Below the pieces are notes generated by a model. The model was not told the DNA's origin. It did no database searches and was given only the letters and a program-made list of their open reading frames with translations. A stretch of 64,000 bases of DNA from Nostoc sp. UHCC 0702 (lineage in GTDB: Bacteria; Cyanobacteriota; Cyanobacteriia; Cyanobacteriales; Nostocaceae), in the NCBI GenBank assembly GCA_017164015.1, contig CP071065.1, positions 5,594,091 to 5,658,090 on the forward strand, given 5' to 3'. Below, one piece after another: positions 52,932 to 62,041 of the stretch (its first letter is position 1; each line of letters opens with the position of its first letter). The translations under genes and the position numbers were made by a program.

Positions 52932-53318
52932 ATGAAACCATCAGACGAAATTACCTTACAAGCTTTTCTCAAAGCCCTCAGCCAATTAGAAAAACCATTG
53001 CCTAGAGAGATTCAACAACGGTTAAATGAAATCGGTAAAACACTGAAAACCCACTCAACCAATCTAGACAATCTCGATAACATTGCTGAAAGTTATAAAC
53101 CATTAGATGAACTCTACCAAAAAGAGTTAACAGCATTTAATCAAGTCTCAAGAGTGAAATCTAAAGGTTTATCTCCTGAAGAATTGCCCAAGCAACCAAC
53201 TCCAGAAATTGTGAATACAGCCACAGATGTATTTAGTGCTGATGATTCTGTAGCTGAAGCTAAAAAAACCGAAAATATTATCAAACGTCTCTGGCGAACT
53301 TTGAAAGATAATTTATAA
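52932..53318 (+). CDS. hypothetical protein downstream of TPR-CHAT
   Basis: 128 residues, soluble, mostly helical and acidic/Lys-rich. N-terminal part (ITLQAFLKALSQLEKPLPREIQQRLNE) looks like a compact helical domain; the rest is linker-like with a basic C-terminus (IKRLWRTLKDNL). No family recognised. It lies 94 bp after the TPR-CHAT gene on the same strand and probably belongs to the same module. Its TAA stop is 1 bp before a family B element. Confidence 0.7.
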   Translation: MKPSDEITLQAFLKALSQLEKPLPREIQQRLNEIGKTLKTHSTNLDNLDNIAESYKPLDELYQKELTAFNQVSRVKSKGLSPEELPKQPTPEIVNTATDVFSADDSVAEAKKTENIIKRLWRTLKDNL

Positions 53319-53319
53319 A

Positions 53320-53480
53320 ATATCAATCTGGTTAATTAGTTATGATACCCACAGTTATTGTACCCCACCCCTAACCCCTCCTCGTTGACGGAGAGGGGAA
53401 ACAAAGGGTAGCTTTGGTGGGGTTCTTTGGGTTTAATAAGTAACATGGTGCGTTAGGCTGAAGCCGTAACGCACCCTACA
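53320..53480. mobile_element. MITE-like family B copy 5 plus small repeat G
   Basis: 53320-53444 is a diverged family B copy (ATATCAATCTGGTTAATTAG .. CTCCTCGTTGACGGAGAG .. TTTAATAAGTAAC). It is followed by repeat G (GGTGCGTTAGGC .. GCCGTAACGCACC, 53447-53475). The composite separates two genes of a likely operon. Confidence 0.68.
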
Positions 53481-53500
53481 ATTTATTGGTAAGCAATGAA

Positions 53501-54913
53501 ATGTCTGATAAAATTATTTATCCATCAGTTGAGTTATTTCTCTATGATTTAAAAGATGGCTTAGGTCAAGATCAAGCCAAAATTGAAAATAATTTAAAAG
53601 AGTTTTTGCAAAAAATATTTTGGGATTTCGACGAAAACAGCTTCTTACAAAAATACAAACAAATCAAAAACAATCAGCATGGCGACATCAGCGCTATTGA
53701 ACTTTTAGAAACTAGAATTAGAAAATTTAACTCTCCTTTAGATGGTTATTACTATCCTGTCCAAGTGGGTGATACCTACGCCCTTCAAGTTAATTACTCT
53801 GGTAAACTAGACGCTGATGGTAAATATAATGATAGTGAACAATCTTTTGACGATCAACTTTTCCAAAATCTCAAACAGGAAATCGAAAACCGAATCAAGA
53901 ATAAAACTGGTACTATTGGACAAACTTGGTTAATCTGGGGCAAACTGGCAGAAAATAAATCAGATGACCAAATAGAAGCAGTTGCTAAACAATGCTATAC
54001 CCAAATAGTCAGTAATTATAAATGGGATAGAGATTTAATTGGCAAAGGTAAATTATTAGGTGGAACAGTTTTTGAATTGTGGTATCTTCCAGAAGATGCA
54101 GGAGTAATAAGTAAAGAATTTTGGCAGAAATTTAGCAAAGAAAGCCATCACGTTTTAATTTGGTTATTTGCCGCTGATATATCTGCTGATGAAATGAGAA
54201 CAAGGGTACAAAAAATCGGTCAAGATTTTCTACGTCTCTTACAATACCGTCATAAAATAGTTTGGGCATACTATCAAAGTCTATATCAAAAAAACAAACT
54301 CAAAACAGAATTTATTAAGGTACAAACTTCAATCAATGCAGCGCAAAGTTTACAGACACAGTTAAACCAACGCAAACTCAATTTAACTGAGTTACAAACA
54401 AGATTAACAAATACTTTAGTCACTCAGTCAGACTATACAATAGAATTAAACTATCTCGATGACCAAACCCGCAACATCAAAACTAACTTAGAAAACTACA
54501 AATATCGCCTTGCAGAAATCAGCCGTAAACATCAAGGAAGCGATCTACATTTTCTGCAAGAATTCAGCGAAAGTGAAATATACGCTCAAAAATATTTAAG
54601 ACAAGCAGAAACAGACTACGCCAACCTCAACCCAGGTTTAAACGTACTGCAAAACCTCAGTAACACTCTACAGGGGATAATTCAACTAGAACAAACTAAG
54701 AGCGATCGCAAGCTAGATAATACCATTGCAATTGTCGGTGTGGGGTTAGCAATCAGTGGTTTAACTGCTACCGTAGCTACAGAATACCTGCCAAAACCCA
54801 AACAATATTCGGCTTACGATATTTCTGTGTTAATCTCACCAGCTTTTTTATTTAGTCTTGCTATCAGTGCGCCATTTTTAATTATTTTAATAATCCGTTT
54901 ATTTCGTCGTTAA
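53501..54913 (+). CDS. uncharacterised protein with coiled coil and two C-terminal membrane helices
   Basis: 470 residues from the ATG at 53501 (an upstream in-frame TTG is less likely). N-terminal globular region (about 1-255) with no family I recognise; a long coiled coil (about 265-400; Gln/Leu/Asn heptads); then two membrane helices (about 408-430 and 443-466) ending in RLFRR. A cytosolic domain, long helix and paired C-terminal helices recall CorA-like channels, but no GMN motif is present. Placed after a CHAT protease, it could be a membrane effector or anchor; this is inference only. Confidence 0.75.
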   Translation: MSDKIIYPSVELFLYDLKDGLGQDQAKIENNLKEFLQKIFWDFDENSFLQKYKQIKNNQHGDISAIELLETRIRKFNSPLDGYYYPVQVGDTYALQVNYSGKLDADGKYNDSEQSFDDQLFQNLKQEIENRIKNKTGTIGQTWLIWGKLAENKSDDQIEAVAKQCYTQIVSNYKWDRDLIGKGKLLGGTVFELWYLPEDAGVISKEFWQKFSKESHHVLIWLFAADISADEMRTRVQKIGQDFLRLLQYRHKIVWAYYQSLYQKNKLKTEFIKVQTSINAAQSLQTQLNQRKLNLTELQTRLTNTLVTQSDYTIELNYLDDQTRNIKTNLENYKYRLAEISRKHQGSDLHFLQEFSESEIYAQKYLRQAETDYANLNPGLNVLQNLSNTLQGIIQLEQTKSDRKLDNTIAIVGVGLAISGLTATVATEYLPKPKQYSAYDISVLISPAFLFSLAISAPFLIILIIRLFRR

Positions 54914-54949
54914 AACTCAAATCGTTTTTTTCGGGTTTTTAGTAAATCT

Positions 54950-55107
54950 GAAGTAGCGTGTGTTACGGCATTGGCCCTAACGTACCATGTTATGAGCGGT
55001 GCGTTAGGCGCTTATATCATCTTTACCATAACAAATCATATCGAAATATGCGCCTAACACACCCTACAGACTAAAATCCAAAATCCAAAATCCAAAATCC
55101 AAAATCA
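54950..55107. repeat. repeat G cluster and CCAAAAT array
   Basis: Several GCGTTAGG / CCTAACRCACC inverted repeats (54952-55068) and five CCAAAAT heptamers (55076-55107) lie between convergent genes. The heptamer run touches the 3' end of the transporter gene. No gene. Confidence 0.6.
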
Positions 55108-56022
55108 AAACAGCCACAGCCAAATTGGCAGAGTTAGCAGCAATAATATAGCCCCCAATGCCAAGGCTGTAACTGCAAGATCACGATCTAAATTGAAGGT
55201 TTCGGCAATTACTAATGTGGCAAATGCTGGGGGCATAGCCATTTGTAATACAATCACCTGTGCTGGATCACCAGTTACACCAAAAAGTGGTAAGGTAATG
55301 CCGATCGCTAGCGGAACTAGTAGCATTTTGATTGCCAAACTCATGGCTGCCTGTGGTAGCCTGTCCCAAGAATTAAGCTGCGAGAGTCGCATCCCAATTA
55401 ACACCAGAGATAAAGCAACCACAATCCAGCCAAGTTTCTCTAAGCCGAATTCAACTGCACCCGGAAGCATCACCTGTCGCAGTAGCAAGCCAAAACCAAA
55501 ACTCCACAAAGCCGGATTAATTAAGATTGTCTTGCTAATTTCCCAATAGCTTCTCACACCACCGCCAAAACGATAGGCTATCAACACACCCAAGCCATAA
55601 GCCCCGAAAAGTGACCCCAGTAAATCGTAGAATAAAGCCCAAGCAAAGTATTTTTGTCCTACCATTGCTAGGGTAATGGGAAAGCCAAGATAACCTGTGT
55701 TACCTACCATTGCTGCCAAGATGAAACTGCCTTGAGTGGATTCTGGAGTAATGGTGTTTTTGAAATAGGCTTGTCCTTTTATTCCTAGCCAAGCCAAAAA
55801 TGCCCCTGAGAACATAGCTAAATAAGCGATCGCAGGTGCAATCCAAATTTGTCCTGATAAATCAGCTTGTCGTAAAAATGCTACTATACTGATAGGTACT
55901 CCCACCCAGAAAAGCCCCTGACCTAAACCGGTGGGAACTGTGGCAGGTAGTTTACGTCCCAGAAAAAATCCTATTAGGGCTAATCCCACTAGTTTGACGT
56001 ATAGTTCTAAGAGGTTTGTCAA
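55105..56022 (-). CDS. AEC-family (auxin efflux carrier-like) permease
   Basis: 305 residues with about ten hydrophobic helices in two five-helix halves. Family-typical features: GFFLGRKLP near the N-terminus, GNTGYLGFPITLAM in the first half, and the PPAFATLVIAETFNLD segment near the end. AEC transporters export organic acids, amino acids or similar small anions; substrate unknown. Divergent from the carboxypeptidase gene with about 100 bp between them. Confidence 0.9.
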   Translation of the reverse strand: MTNLLELYVKLVGLALIGFFLGRKLPATVPTGLGQGLFWVGVPISIVAFLRQADLSGQIWIAPAIAYLAMFSGAFLAWLGIKGQAYFKNTITPESTQGSFILAAMVGNTGYLGFPITLAMVGQKYFAWALFYDLLGSLFGAYGLGVLIAYRFGGGVRSYWEISKTILINPALWSFGFGLLLRQVMLPGAVEFGLEKLGWIVVALSLVLIGMRLSQLNSWDRLPQAAMSLAIKMLLVPLAIGITLPLFGVTGDPAQVIVLQMAMPPAFATLVIAETFNLDRDLAVTALALGAILLLLTLPIWLWLF

Positions 56023-56124
56023 GATTGCGCCTAAAAATTACAGATGTAAAATGTTACCCAATATGTTGATTTTTCTCTAGTTTACAATCTGTTATGTTTG
56101 TTGAACAAAAGCAGGAGTTGACCT

Positions 56125-56916
56125 TTGAATAAAGCTGGCTTTTCTGGACAACCACAAAACTCATCGGGTGAGCCTGGTGATGATATTCCAGTGGCTTTAC
56201 GTGATACTCCTGATGTAGCCCCTAGGCTACGCTGGCCTGTTTTAGTGATTGGCACAGGAGTGGGGTTTGTTCTGTTGGCTGTAATTAGTGGTTTTTTGTT
56301 TTTCGTCACAGCACCTAAAAAAACTGCCGATACACAATCTTCACCAGCTAATTCTGCTATACCAACTACAAAAGACGGTAATAATCCTGATACTGTCTTA
56401 GGACATTTGGCATATCCAGAAGCACCCGCCTCAGAGTTAATAGCAATTACCGCAGATGGGCGGATCAAAATGCGAAAAGCCGCTGGCGAAAAGTTTCAGG
56501 CAATGGCACAAGCGGCGCGGAGTGCAGGTGTAATTTTAGTGCCAATTTCCGCCTTTCGTTCGGTGAAAGAGCAGGAACAGTTATTTTTCGGTGTTGGGCA
56601 ACAGCGCAATCAAACCCCAGCAGAAAGAGCCGCCCTCAGCGCTCCTCCTGGTCATAGCGAACATCATACAGGTTACGCTGTAGACATTGGAGATGGAGCA
56701 GTACCAGCAACTAATCTCCAAAGCAACTTTGACAACACCAAGGCGTATAAATGGCTACAAGAAAATGCTGCTCGTTTTGGTTTTGAAATGTCCTTTCCCA
56801 AAGACAACTTGCAAGGTGTGAGTTATGAGCCGTGGCACTGGCGTTATGTAGGCGATCGCGATAGCCTAGAAATGTTCTACAAAGCCAGAAATTTGAAACC
56901 TGTGCCGACGCAGTAG
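56125..56916 (+). CDS. D-alanyl-D-alanine carboxypeptidase, VanY/M15B type
   Basis: 263 residues from a TTG start supported by GGAG (56114-56117) seven bases upstream. Single membrane anchor (about 50-72), linker rich in Thr/Ser/Pro, then an M15B peptidase domain with SAFRSVKEQEQLFF, the zinc block SAPPGHSEHHTGYAVDIGDG (H-x6-D) and EPWHWRYVG supplying the third ligand. It trims the terminal D-Ala of peptidoglycan stem peptides in the periplasm. Confidence 0.9.
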   Translation: MNKAGFSGQPQNSSGEPGDDIPVALRDTPDVAPRLRWPVLVIGTGVGFVLLAVISGFLFFVTAPKKTADTQSSPANSAIPTTKDGNNPDTVLGHLAYPEAPASELIAITADGRIKMRKAAGEKFQAMAQAARSAGVILVPISAFRSVKEQEQLFFGVGQQRNQTPAERAALSAPPGHSEHHTGYAVDIGDGAVPATNLQSNFDNTKAYKWLQENAARFGFEMSFPKDNLQGVSYEPWHWRYVGDRDSLEMFYKARNLKPVPTQ

Positions 56917-56929
56917 GGAATTGGGAATT

Positions 56930-57058
56930 GGGAATGGGTTTAATTATTCTCCCCCTCATCCCCCTCATCCCCCTCATCCCCCTCATCCCCCTCATCCCCC
57001 TCATCTCCCCTGCACCCCTGCACCCCTGCACCCCTGCACCCCTGCACCCCTGCACCCC
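56930..57058. repeat. C-rich tandem arrays
   Basis: CCCCCTCAT nonamers (56950-57005) followed by CACCCCTG octamers (57010-57056) in the convergent spacer. Low complexity, non-coding. Confidence 0.7.
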
Positions 57059-57060
57059 TA

Positions 57061-58620
57061 CTACTCACTCCCCGCTGGCTTTGCCTGAGATGGTTGACGC
57101 AAACCCCGTAAAGACTGTCGCAATTTGTCCTGGCTAGAGGTTGAGTTGCTGTCTCTGCGTCGCCGCCGATTTTGAGTTTTTGGTGTTTGTTGTGATGAAT
57201 TGTTAGATACTCGCTGACGCCGGAGACCGCGTAGAGATTCTCTCACATTTCCCTGACTACGAGTTGTTCTCTGTTGAGACGAAGAGTTTGTGGCAGCTGT
57301 TTGCACTGGCTGACGACGCACCCGACGAGTGAGTCTGGATTCCGTTGATCTTTCGGTAGGAATATTTGTACTACCAGATGTAACGAACCGCCTACGTCTT
57401 GATGTCCCCTCTGTGGCATTGGTGTTGGATGCTGTTGTCTGCTGATTTCGCTCTCGTTGTTCTCTTTGTCTTTTCTGTTCTTGAACTTGGTTGTATCGAC
57501 GTGTACCACGTATGGCATATTCAGTGGCGAGCACTACTCCTTGTCTGCCACCTTCTGATGGTTTTAATTTCGAGTCACGCGCTTGTCTTAAGGTGGCTTC
57601 ATCCAACTCGCGGTTTCCACTAGAAAGAGTAAGACGCACATTGGTGACATTACCTTGTGCATCAGAATCAACAGCAACTTCTGCTCTTCCTTGAATCCCT
57701 CGCTTTCGTGCTGATTCTGGATACTTGAACTCACATTTGCGGCAAGCTGCACGACCATTATCTGATGAGGTATTAATTTTTGGAGGTGTGGATGTGGTCG
57801 CTACTATGGGAGGGTTTGCTGGTTGCTTGGGCGCACTTGTGTTAGTTTCAGTACCATTACCAGGGCCATTACCAGGGCCATTACCAGGGCCATTACCAGG
57901 GCCATTACCAGGGCCATTACCAGGGCCATTACCAGGGCCATTACCAGGGCCATTACCAGGGCCATTACCAGGGCCATTACCTGTTTCTGAACCCCCGACG
58001 TTACCTTGAGTTGCTCTAGAATCTCTGATACCGCCTAAAAATTGTCTTAAGTTGTCACTACCTTGAGTTACAGATCCCGATTGTGAAGTGGGTGCGGAAG
58101 CCTGTGTAACAACTTCCTGTGAAAGCTTATTTATCGGTGATTGCTGTGTTGGAGTTTTTATGCTGTCAACCTTCTCAATTTTTTGCACTGGTGCAGGTGC
58201 TACAGGCTGCTTTTGTGCGATCGCCTTTGGCGTTGGCGAAGCCATCGCTTTTGGTTGTGGAGCAATCTCTGGCTTCCGTTCCAGTGCCACTACACTTTGA
58301 GAATTAGCACTACCGGAACCTCCTTCATAACCGCCACCTTCGATCCCATTGCCACCACCTTGAGATCCTGAGCCTGGTTGCACTTTCGTTTCTTCTATAA
58401 TCTCTTCAGGTACTTCTTCTAGTTTTTCAGTCGCAGGATCTACGATCGCTAACTCTATTGGTTCCTCTTCACCAGGCACTCGTGTCAACAAATTACCTAT
58501 GCCTGATGCCAGTAAGCCGATATGCAAAGCCAGTGAACCAATCAGACTGTACGCCAGAAAAGACCTCAGAGCCTCAACTTCTTTGGAACGTTGTTGGACG
58601 TTAATGTCAGAAAAGCTCAT
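57061..58620 (-). CDS. TonB-like energy transducer with basic C-terminal extension
   Basis: 519 residues: cytosolic N-terminus, one membrane helix (about 22-42), acidic and Pro/Gly-rich periplasmic linker including about ten GNGP units (near 213-255), and a TonB C-terminal domain (about 287-375) with CRKCEFKYPESARKRGIQGRA and a LDEATLRQARDSK helix. TonB passes proton-motive energy to outer-membrane receptors. Unusually, about 140 residues follow the TonB domain: Arg/Gln/Ser-rich, with RRRRF and two copies of (E/Q)SLRGLR. No ExbB/ExbD or receptor gene is adjacent. Confidence 0.85.
   Translation of the reverse strand: MSFSDINVQQRSKEVEALRSFLAYSLIGSLALHIGLLASGIGNLLTRVPGEEEPIELAIVDPATEKLEEVPEEIIEETKVQPGSGSQGGGNGIEGGGYEGGSGSANSQSVVALERKPEIAPQPKAMASPTPKAIAQKQPVAPAPVQKIEKVDSIKTPTQQSPINKLSQEVVTQASAPTSQSGSVTQGSDNLRQFLGGIRDSRATQGNVGGSETGNGPGNGPGNGPGNGPGNGPGNGPGNGPGNGPGNGPGNGPGNGTETNTSAPKQPANPPIVATTSTPPKINTSSDNGRAACRKCEFKYPESARKRGIQGRAEVAVDSDAQGNVTNVRLTLSSGNRELDEATLRQARDSKLKPSEGGRQGVVLATEYAIRGTRRYNQVQEQKRQREQRERNQQTTASNTNATEGTSRRRRFVTSGSTNIPTERSTESRLTRRVRRQPVQTAATNSSSQQRTTRSQGNVRESLRGLRRQRVSNNSSQQTPKTQNRRRRRDSNSTSSQDKLRQSLRGLRQPSQAKPAGSE
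57858..57980 (-). repeat. 12-bp tandem repeat encoding GNGP units
   Basis: About ten copies of a 12-bp unit (plus strand ATTACCAGGGCC) inside the TonB-like gene, perfectly conserved in DNA. Likely prone to length change; alters the reach of the periplasmic linker. Confidence 0.88.
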
Positions 58621-58962
58621 AGTCTATTGCTACCATTCTCACTAATGCAGTCATCTTAGAATGCACTGTTACAAATATCAAGTAAAAATTTCAAATCTTT
58701 ATTTGAATTTTTATTGAGAAAAACTATCAGTGGGACTGTTGACTGATGACTGATGACTGATGACTGATGACTGATGACTGTTGACTGTTGACTGATGACT
58801 GATGACTGATGACTGATGCCACAACCTCATCTCCCCATCTCCCCTGCTCCCCATCTCCCCTGCTCCCCATCTCCCCTGCTCCCCATCTCCCCTGCTCCCC
58901 ATCTCCCCTGCTCCCCATCTCCCCTGCTCCCCATCTCCCCTGCTCCCCATCTCCCCATCCCG
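58621..58962. repeat. ACTGATG heptamers and 16-bp C-rich array
   Basis: About 340 bp without a gene. ACTGATG/ACTGTTG heptamers (58738-58817) are followed by seven or eight copies of a 16-bp unit, CATCTCCCCTGCTCCC (58828-58958), directly after the stop of the potassium channel gene. Frames are open through it only because the unit lacks stops. Confidence 0.75.
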
Positions 58963-60027
58963 TTAGCTATTTCTGGGTTTACGCAATTTCTGAGAACGAA
59001 TTGGCCCAAGAATTTGATTAATGCTACGCAGTTGTTCTGCTGTACCCATGCAAATCAGCGTATCTCCTGGCAATAGAACTGTCTCGCCGGTGGGGCCACC
59101 AATGAGAGCGCCATCGCTGCGACGAATTGCCAGCACCAATGCGCCACTTTGCGATCGCAATTTTGCTTTTTGTAAACTTTGACCGACAAAGGGACAAAAA
59201 GCAGGGTCTAGCAAAAATTCTTCCATATATAACTGGCGGTCTGCACCTGTGAGAATACCATCCACGAAATCCAACACTTGGGGTCTGAGTGCTGCTGCTG
59301 CCATCCGCTTACCGCCAGTAATATAAGGAGAAACCACCGCATCTGCACCGCCGCGTTGTAATTTTTGCAAAGCTTCTTCTGTACTGGCGCGGGCGATCGC
59401 CCGAATTTCTCGATTCAGTGTTTTTGCTGAAAGTACAGTATATAAATTTTCTGCATCTGAAGGTAACGCTGCAACTATACAGATTGCCCGTTCAATGCCA
59501 ACCTTCAAAAGTGTATCATCTAATGTGGCATCACCCTGGTATACTGTATAACCCTCTGCTTGCGCCCTTTGCACAGATTCCACTTCAGAATCAATCACCA
59601 CAAAAGGTACACCTTCTGCCCAAAATTCCTTGGCAATTTGCCGACCAGTGCGACTAAATCCACAGATGATGTAATGTTCTGATAGAGATTCCATTAACCG
59701 CCTTTGTTGCTGGAGGCGAATTCCTTGTTGGAAGTAGCCTTGAATGATTGCTTCGGTGAATCTATTGACAATGTAACCGATATTGATTAAACCCAACAAA
59801 ATTAGGGCAATGGTAAACAACCGTCCGCGACTACCCAATGGGCGTGTCTCGCCATATCCTACGGTGGCTAAAGTGATGACTGTCATGTAAGCCGCATCTT
59901 CCCATGACCAGCCCTCTATTAGGTGATACCATAAAGTGCCAATTAAGAAAACACCACCAAGAGCGATCGCCCCTGCCATTAATTCTTTTTGAATACGTTG
60001 ATATTTTTGCTCAAGATTTGAATACAA
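58963..60027 (-). CDS. two-helix potassium channel with RCK (TrkA-N/TrkA-C) domains
   Basis: 354 residues. Two membrane helices (about 17-35 and 68-90) flank a pore loop with selectivity filter TVGYG (55-59). A cytosolic RCK domain follows with a Rossmann nucleotide site IICGFSRTGRQ (120-130) and a TrkA-C domain (about 250-345). This is the MthK-like K+ channel plan, gated by ligand binding to a ring of RCK domains. No internal start for a separate RCK is obvious. Confidence 0.92.
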   Translation of the reverse strand: MYSNLEQKYQRIQKELMAGAIALGGVFLIGTLWYHLIEGWSWEDAAYMTVITLATVGYGETRPLGSRGRLFTIALILLGLINIGYIVNRFTEAIIQGYFQQGIRLQQQRRLMESLSEHYIICGFSRTGRQIAKEFWAEGVPFVVIDSEVESVQRAQAEGYTVYQGDATLDDTLLKVGIERAICIVAALPSDAENLYTVLSAKTLNREIRAIARASTEEALQKLQRGGADAVVSPYITGGKRMAAAALRPQVLDFVDGILTGADRQLYMEEFLLDPAFCPFVGQSLQKAKLRSQSGALVLAIRRSDGALIGGPTGETVLLPGDTLICMGTAEQLRSINQILGPIRSQKLRKPRNS

Positions 60028-60175
60028 AGTTTTTCACCACCGCCACACGTTTGAGAAGAACTAAGCGTTAACCTAAGAGAAAGCACGAGCTGCGGTAAAG
60101 TCAGAAGAAATTTTAAAAAATATCTAGGAAACTAGTAAGTAAGTATACGATGAAAAATTTTCAGGAGGCGCGGTA

Positions 60176-61456
60176 GTGAGCATACAAACTCTAATTGAGC
60201 AAGCCACCATCCACCCATCAGGTTCTGTGTCATCTCACCCGTTTGATGCCGATAGCTTCAATGAAGCTGTCATGTCAACTTATGCCCGTTTTCCCCTAGC
60301 TTTAGAACGGGGTGCAGGATGCAGGGTTTGGGATACACAAGGGCGGGAATATCTAGACTTTGTGGCTGGAATTGCCACTTGTACTTTAGGACATGCCCAC
60401 CCAGCTATGGTGGAAGCGGTGACACGCCAAATCCAAAAGCTGCACCACGTTTCTAATTTGTACTACATTCCAGAACAAGGTGAATTGGCCCAATGGATTA
60501 TTCAACATTCTTGTGCCGATCGCGTATTTTTCTGTAATTCTGGAGCTGAAGCTAATGAAGCGGCGATTAAATTAGCGAGGAAATACGCTCACACAGTTTT
60601 AGACATTGAAAAACCGATTATTATAACAGCAAATGCCAGTTTCCACGGACGGACTTTGGCAACAATTACAGCCACAGCCCAACCAAAGTATCAAAAATAC
60701 TTTGATCCCTTGGTGCCTGGTTTCCACTATGTACCTTACAACGACATCAGCGCGGTAGAAGCGGCAATTAGCGAGTTAGATGAAGGTGATTACCATGTAG
60801 CGGCAATTTTGATTGAACCATTGCAGGGTGAAGGTGGAGTACGCCCTGGAGATGTGGCTTACTTCCAAAAACTGCGGCAGATTTGCGACGAAACTGGCGT
60901 TTTATTGATTTTCGATGAAGTGCAAGTTGGTATGGGACGCAGTGGTAAGTTATGGGGTTACGAACATCTTGGTGTTGAACCGGATATCTTTACCAGCGCC
61001 AAGGGTTTAGGCGGTGGTATCCCCATTGGGGCAATGATGAGTAAGAAATTCTGCGATGTTTTCCAGCCAGGGGAACACGCTAGCACCTTTGGCGGGAATC
61101 CTTTTGTTTGTGGTGTGGCCTTGGCTGTCTGCCAAACATTGGAACGGGAGAATATTTTGCAGAACGTAGAAGCACGGGGTGAACAGTTGCGAAATAATTT
61201 AAAAGCGATCGCAGCTAAGTATCCTAATTATATTTCTCAAGTGCGGGGTTGGGGTTTAATCAACGGTTTAGAGTTGCAAGCAGACATTCCAATAACCGCT
61301 GCTGATGTTGTCAAAGCTGCCATAGACGAGGGTGTGTTGCTTGTACCAGCCGGGCCAAAAGTTGTGCGGTTTGTACCGCCGTTGATTGTCACCAATGCAG
61401 AAGTAGATACAGCCAGTGAAGCTGTAGAAAAAGCGATCGCAACTGTCACCAAATAG
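60176..61456 (+). CDS. argD: acetylornithine aminotransferase
   Basis: Arginine biosynthesis: N-acetylglutamate semialdehyde + glutamate to N-acetylornithine + 2-oxoglutarate. Class III PLP aminotransferase, 426 residues, with NSGAEANEAAIKLARK, the EPLQGEGG and IFDEVQVGMGRSG blocks and the PLP lysine Lys276 in TSAKGLGGGIPIGA. The GTG at 60176 is chosen because AGGAGG lies 9 bp upstream. Roughly 20-30 residues of N-terminal extension compared with enterobacterial ArgD are normal in cyanobacteria. Confidence 0.95.
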   Translation: MSIQTLIEQATIHPSGSVSSHPFDADSFNEAVMSTYARFPLALERGAGCRVWDTQGREYLDFVAGIATCTLGHAHPAMVEAVTRQIQKLHHVSNLYYIPEQGELAQWIIQHSCADRVFFCNSGAEANEAAIKLARKYAHTVLDIEKPIIITANASFHGRTLATITATAQPKYQKYFDPLVPGFHYVPYNDISAVEAAISELDEGDYHVAAILIEPLQGEGGVRPGDVAYFQKLRQICDETGVLLIFDEVQVGMGRSGKLWGYEHLGVEPDIFTSAKGLGGGIPIGAMMSKKFCDVFQPGEHASTFGGNPFVCGVALAVCQTLERENILQNVEARGEQLRNNLKAIAAKYPNYISQVRGWGLINGLELQADIPITAADVVKAAIDEGVLLVPAGPKVVRFVPPLIVTNAEVDTASEAVEKAIATVTK

Positions 61457-61539
61457 AGGTGAAGGGGAAGGGCAAACAGAAGAACTTGAGCTAGTGTATC
61501 TTTCTTTTTGCCCAATTTCCTTTACTCCTCGTCTGATAG

Positions 61540-61645
61540 CAGGAGGCAGAAGGCAGGAGTCAAGAATTATTTACCTTGTCTCCCCATCCCCCTCATCCCC
61601 CTCATCTTCCTCATCTTCCTCATCTCCCCTGTCCCCCTGCTTCTT
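61540..61645. repeat. CCCTCATC tandem array
   Basis: GGCAGGAGTC-type short repeats then CCCCCTCAT/CTTCCTCAT nonamers (61580-61632) in the convergent spacer; non-coding. Confidence 0.6.
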
Positions 61646-61651
61646 TTTTCT

Positions 61652-62041
61652 CTATTTACCTATGACATTTTCAACAGCTTCTTTTGCTTTTGTAACAATA
61701 TTATTTTGAGAATCTGCCTGTTTTTCAGCTTTGAGATTTCTTTCGTAAGCCTTCTCTATAGAGTTAAGGTTTTCCCCATCTTTTACCGCTTGTTCATAAG
61801 CTTCTTGCCGTTCATCTTCTTGAACACCGACTCCAGGATCGTATTCGTAAGCGCGGTTAATCTTCTCTTGTGAATTTGGTTTATATTCTGGAGGAATCAG
61901 CTTCAATTCTTCTAGTGTGGTTGCATAACTAGCCTGTTGAACAACCATGAACAAACCAGACAAACAAGTAAAAAACATCAAGCTAACAATCAAAATGCTT
62001 GAGACGAATGCTTGCTTTAAAGCTATGAGAATTTTTTGCAT
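61652..62041 (-). CDS. small exported or membrane-anchored helical protein
   Basis: 129 residues. A long hydrophobic segment (about 12-36) serves as signal or anchor, possibly cleaved after QASYA. The rest is highly charged and helical, with EKINRAYEYDPGVGVQEDERQEAYEQAVKD and a C-terminal KAKEAVENVIGK that resembles the tails of small stress-related helical proteins. Function unknown. No operon partner. Confidence 0.7.
   Translation of the reverse strand: MQKILIALKQAFVSSILIVSLMFFTCLSGLFMVVQQASYATTLEELKLIPPEYKPNSQEKINRAYEYDPGVGVQEDERQEAYEQAVKDGENLNSIEKAYERNLKAEKQADSQNNIVTKAKEAVENVIGK

Noticed and set aside
57725..58009. PLPGPLPGP plus-strand frame
   Set aside because: Antisense of the GNGP repeat in the TonB-like gene.
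58711..59076. Several overlapping frames in the 16-bp C-rich array
   Set aside because: Low-complexity DNA; frames repeat with the 16-bp period and lack ribosome sites.
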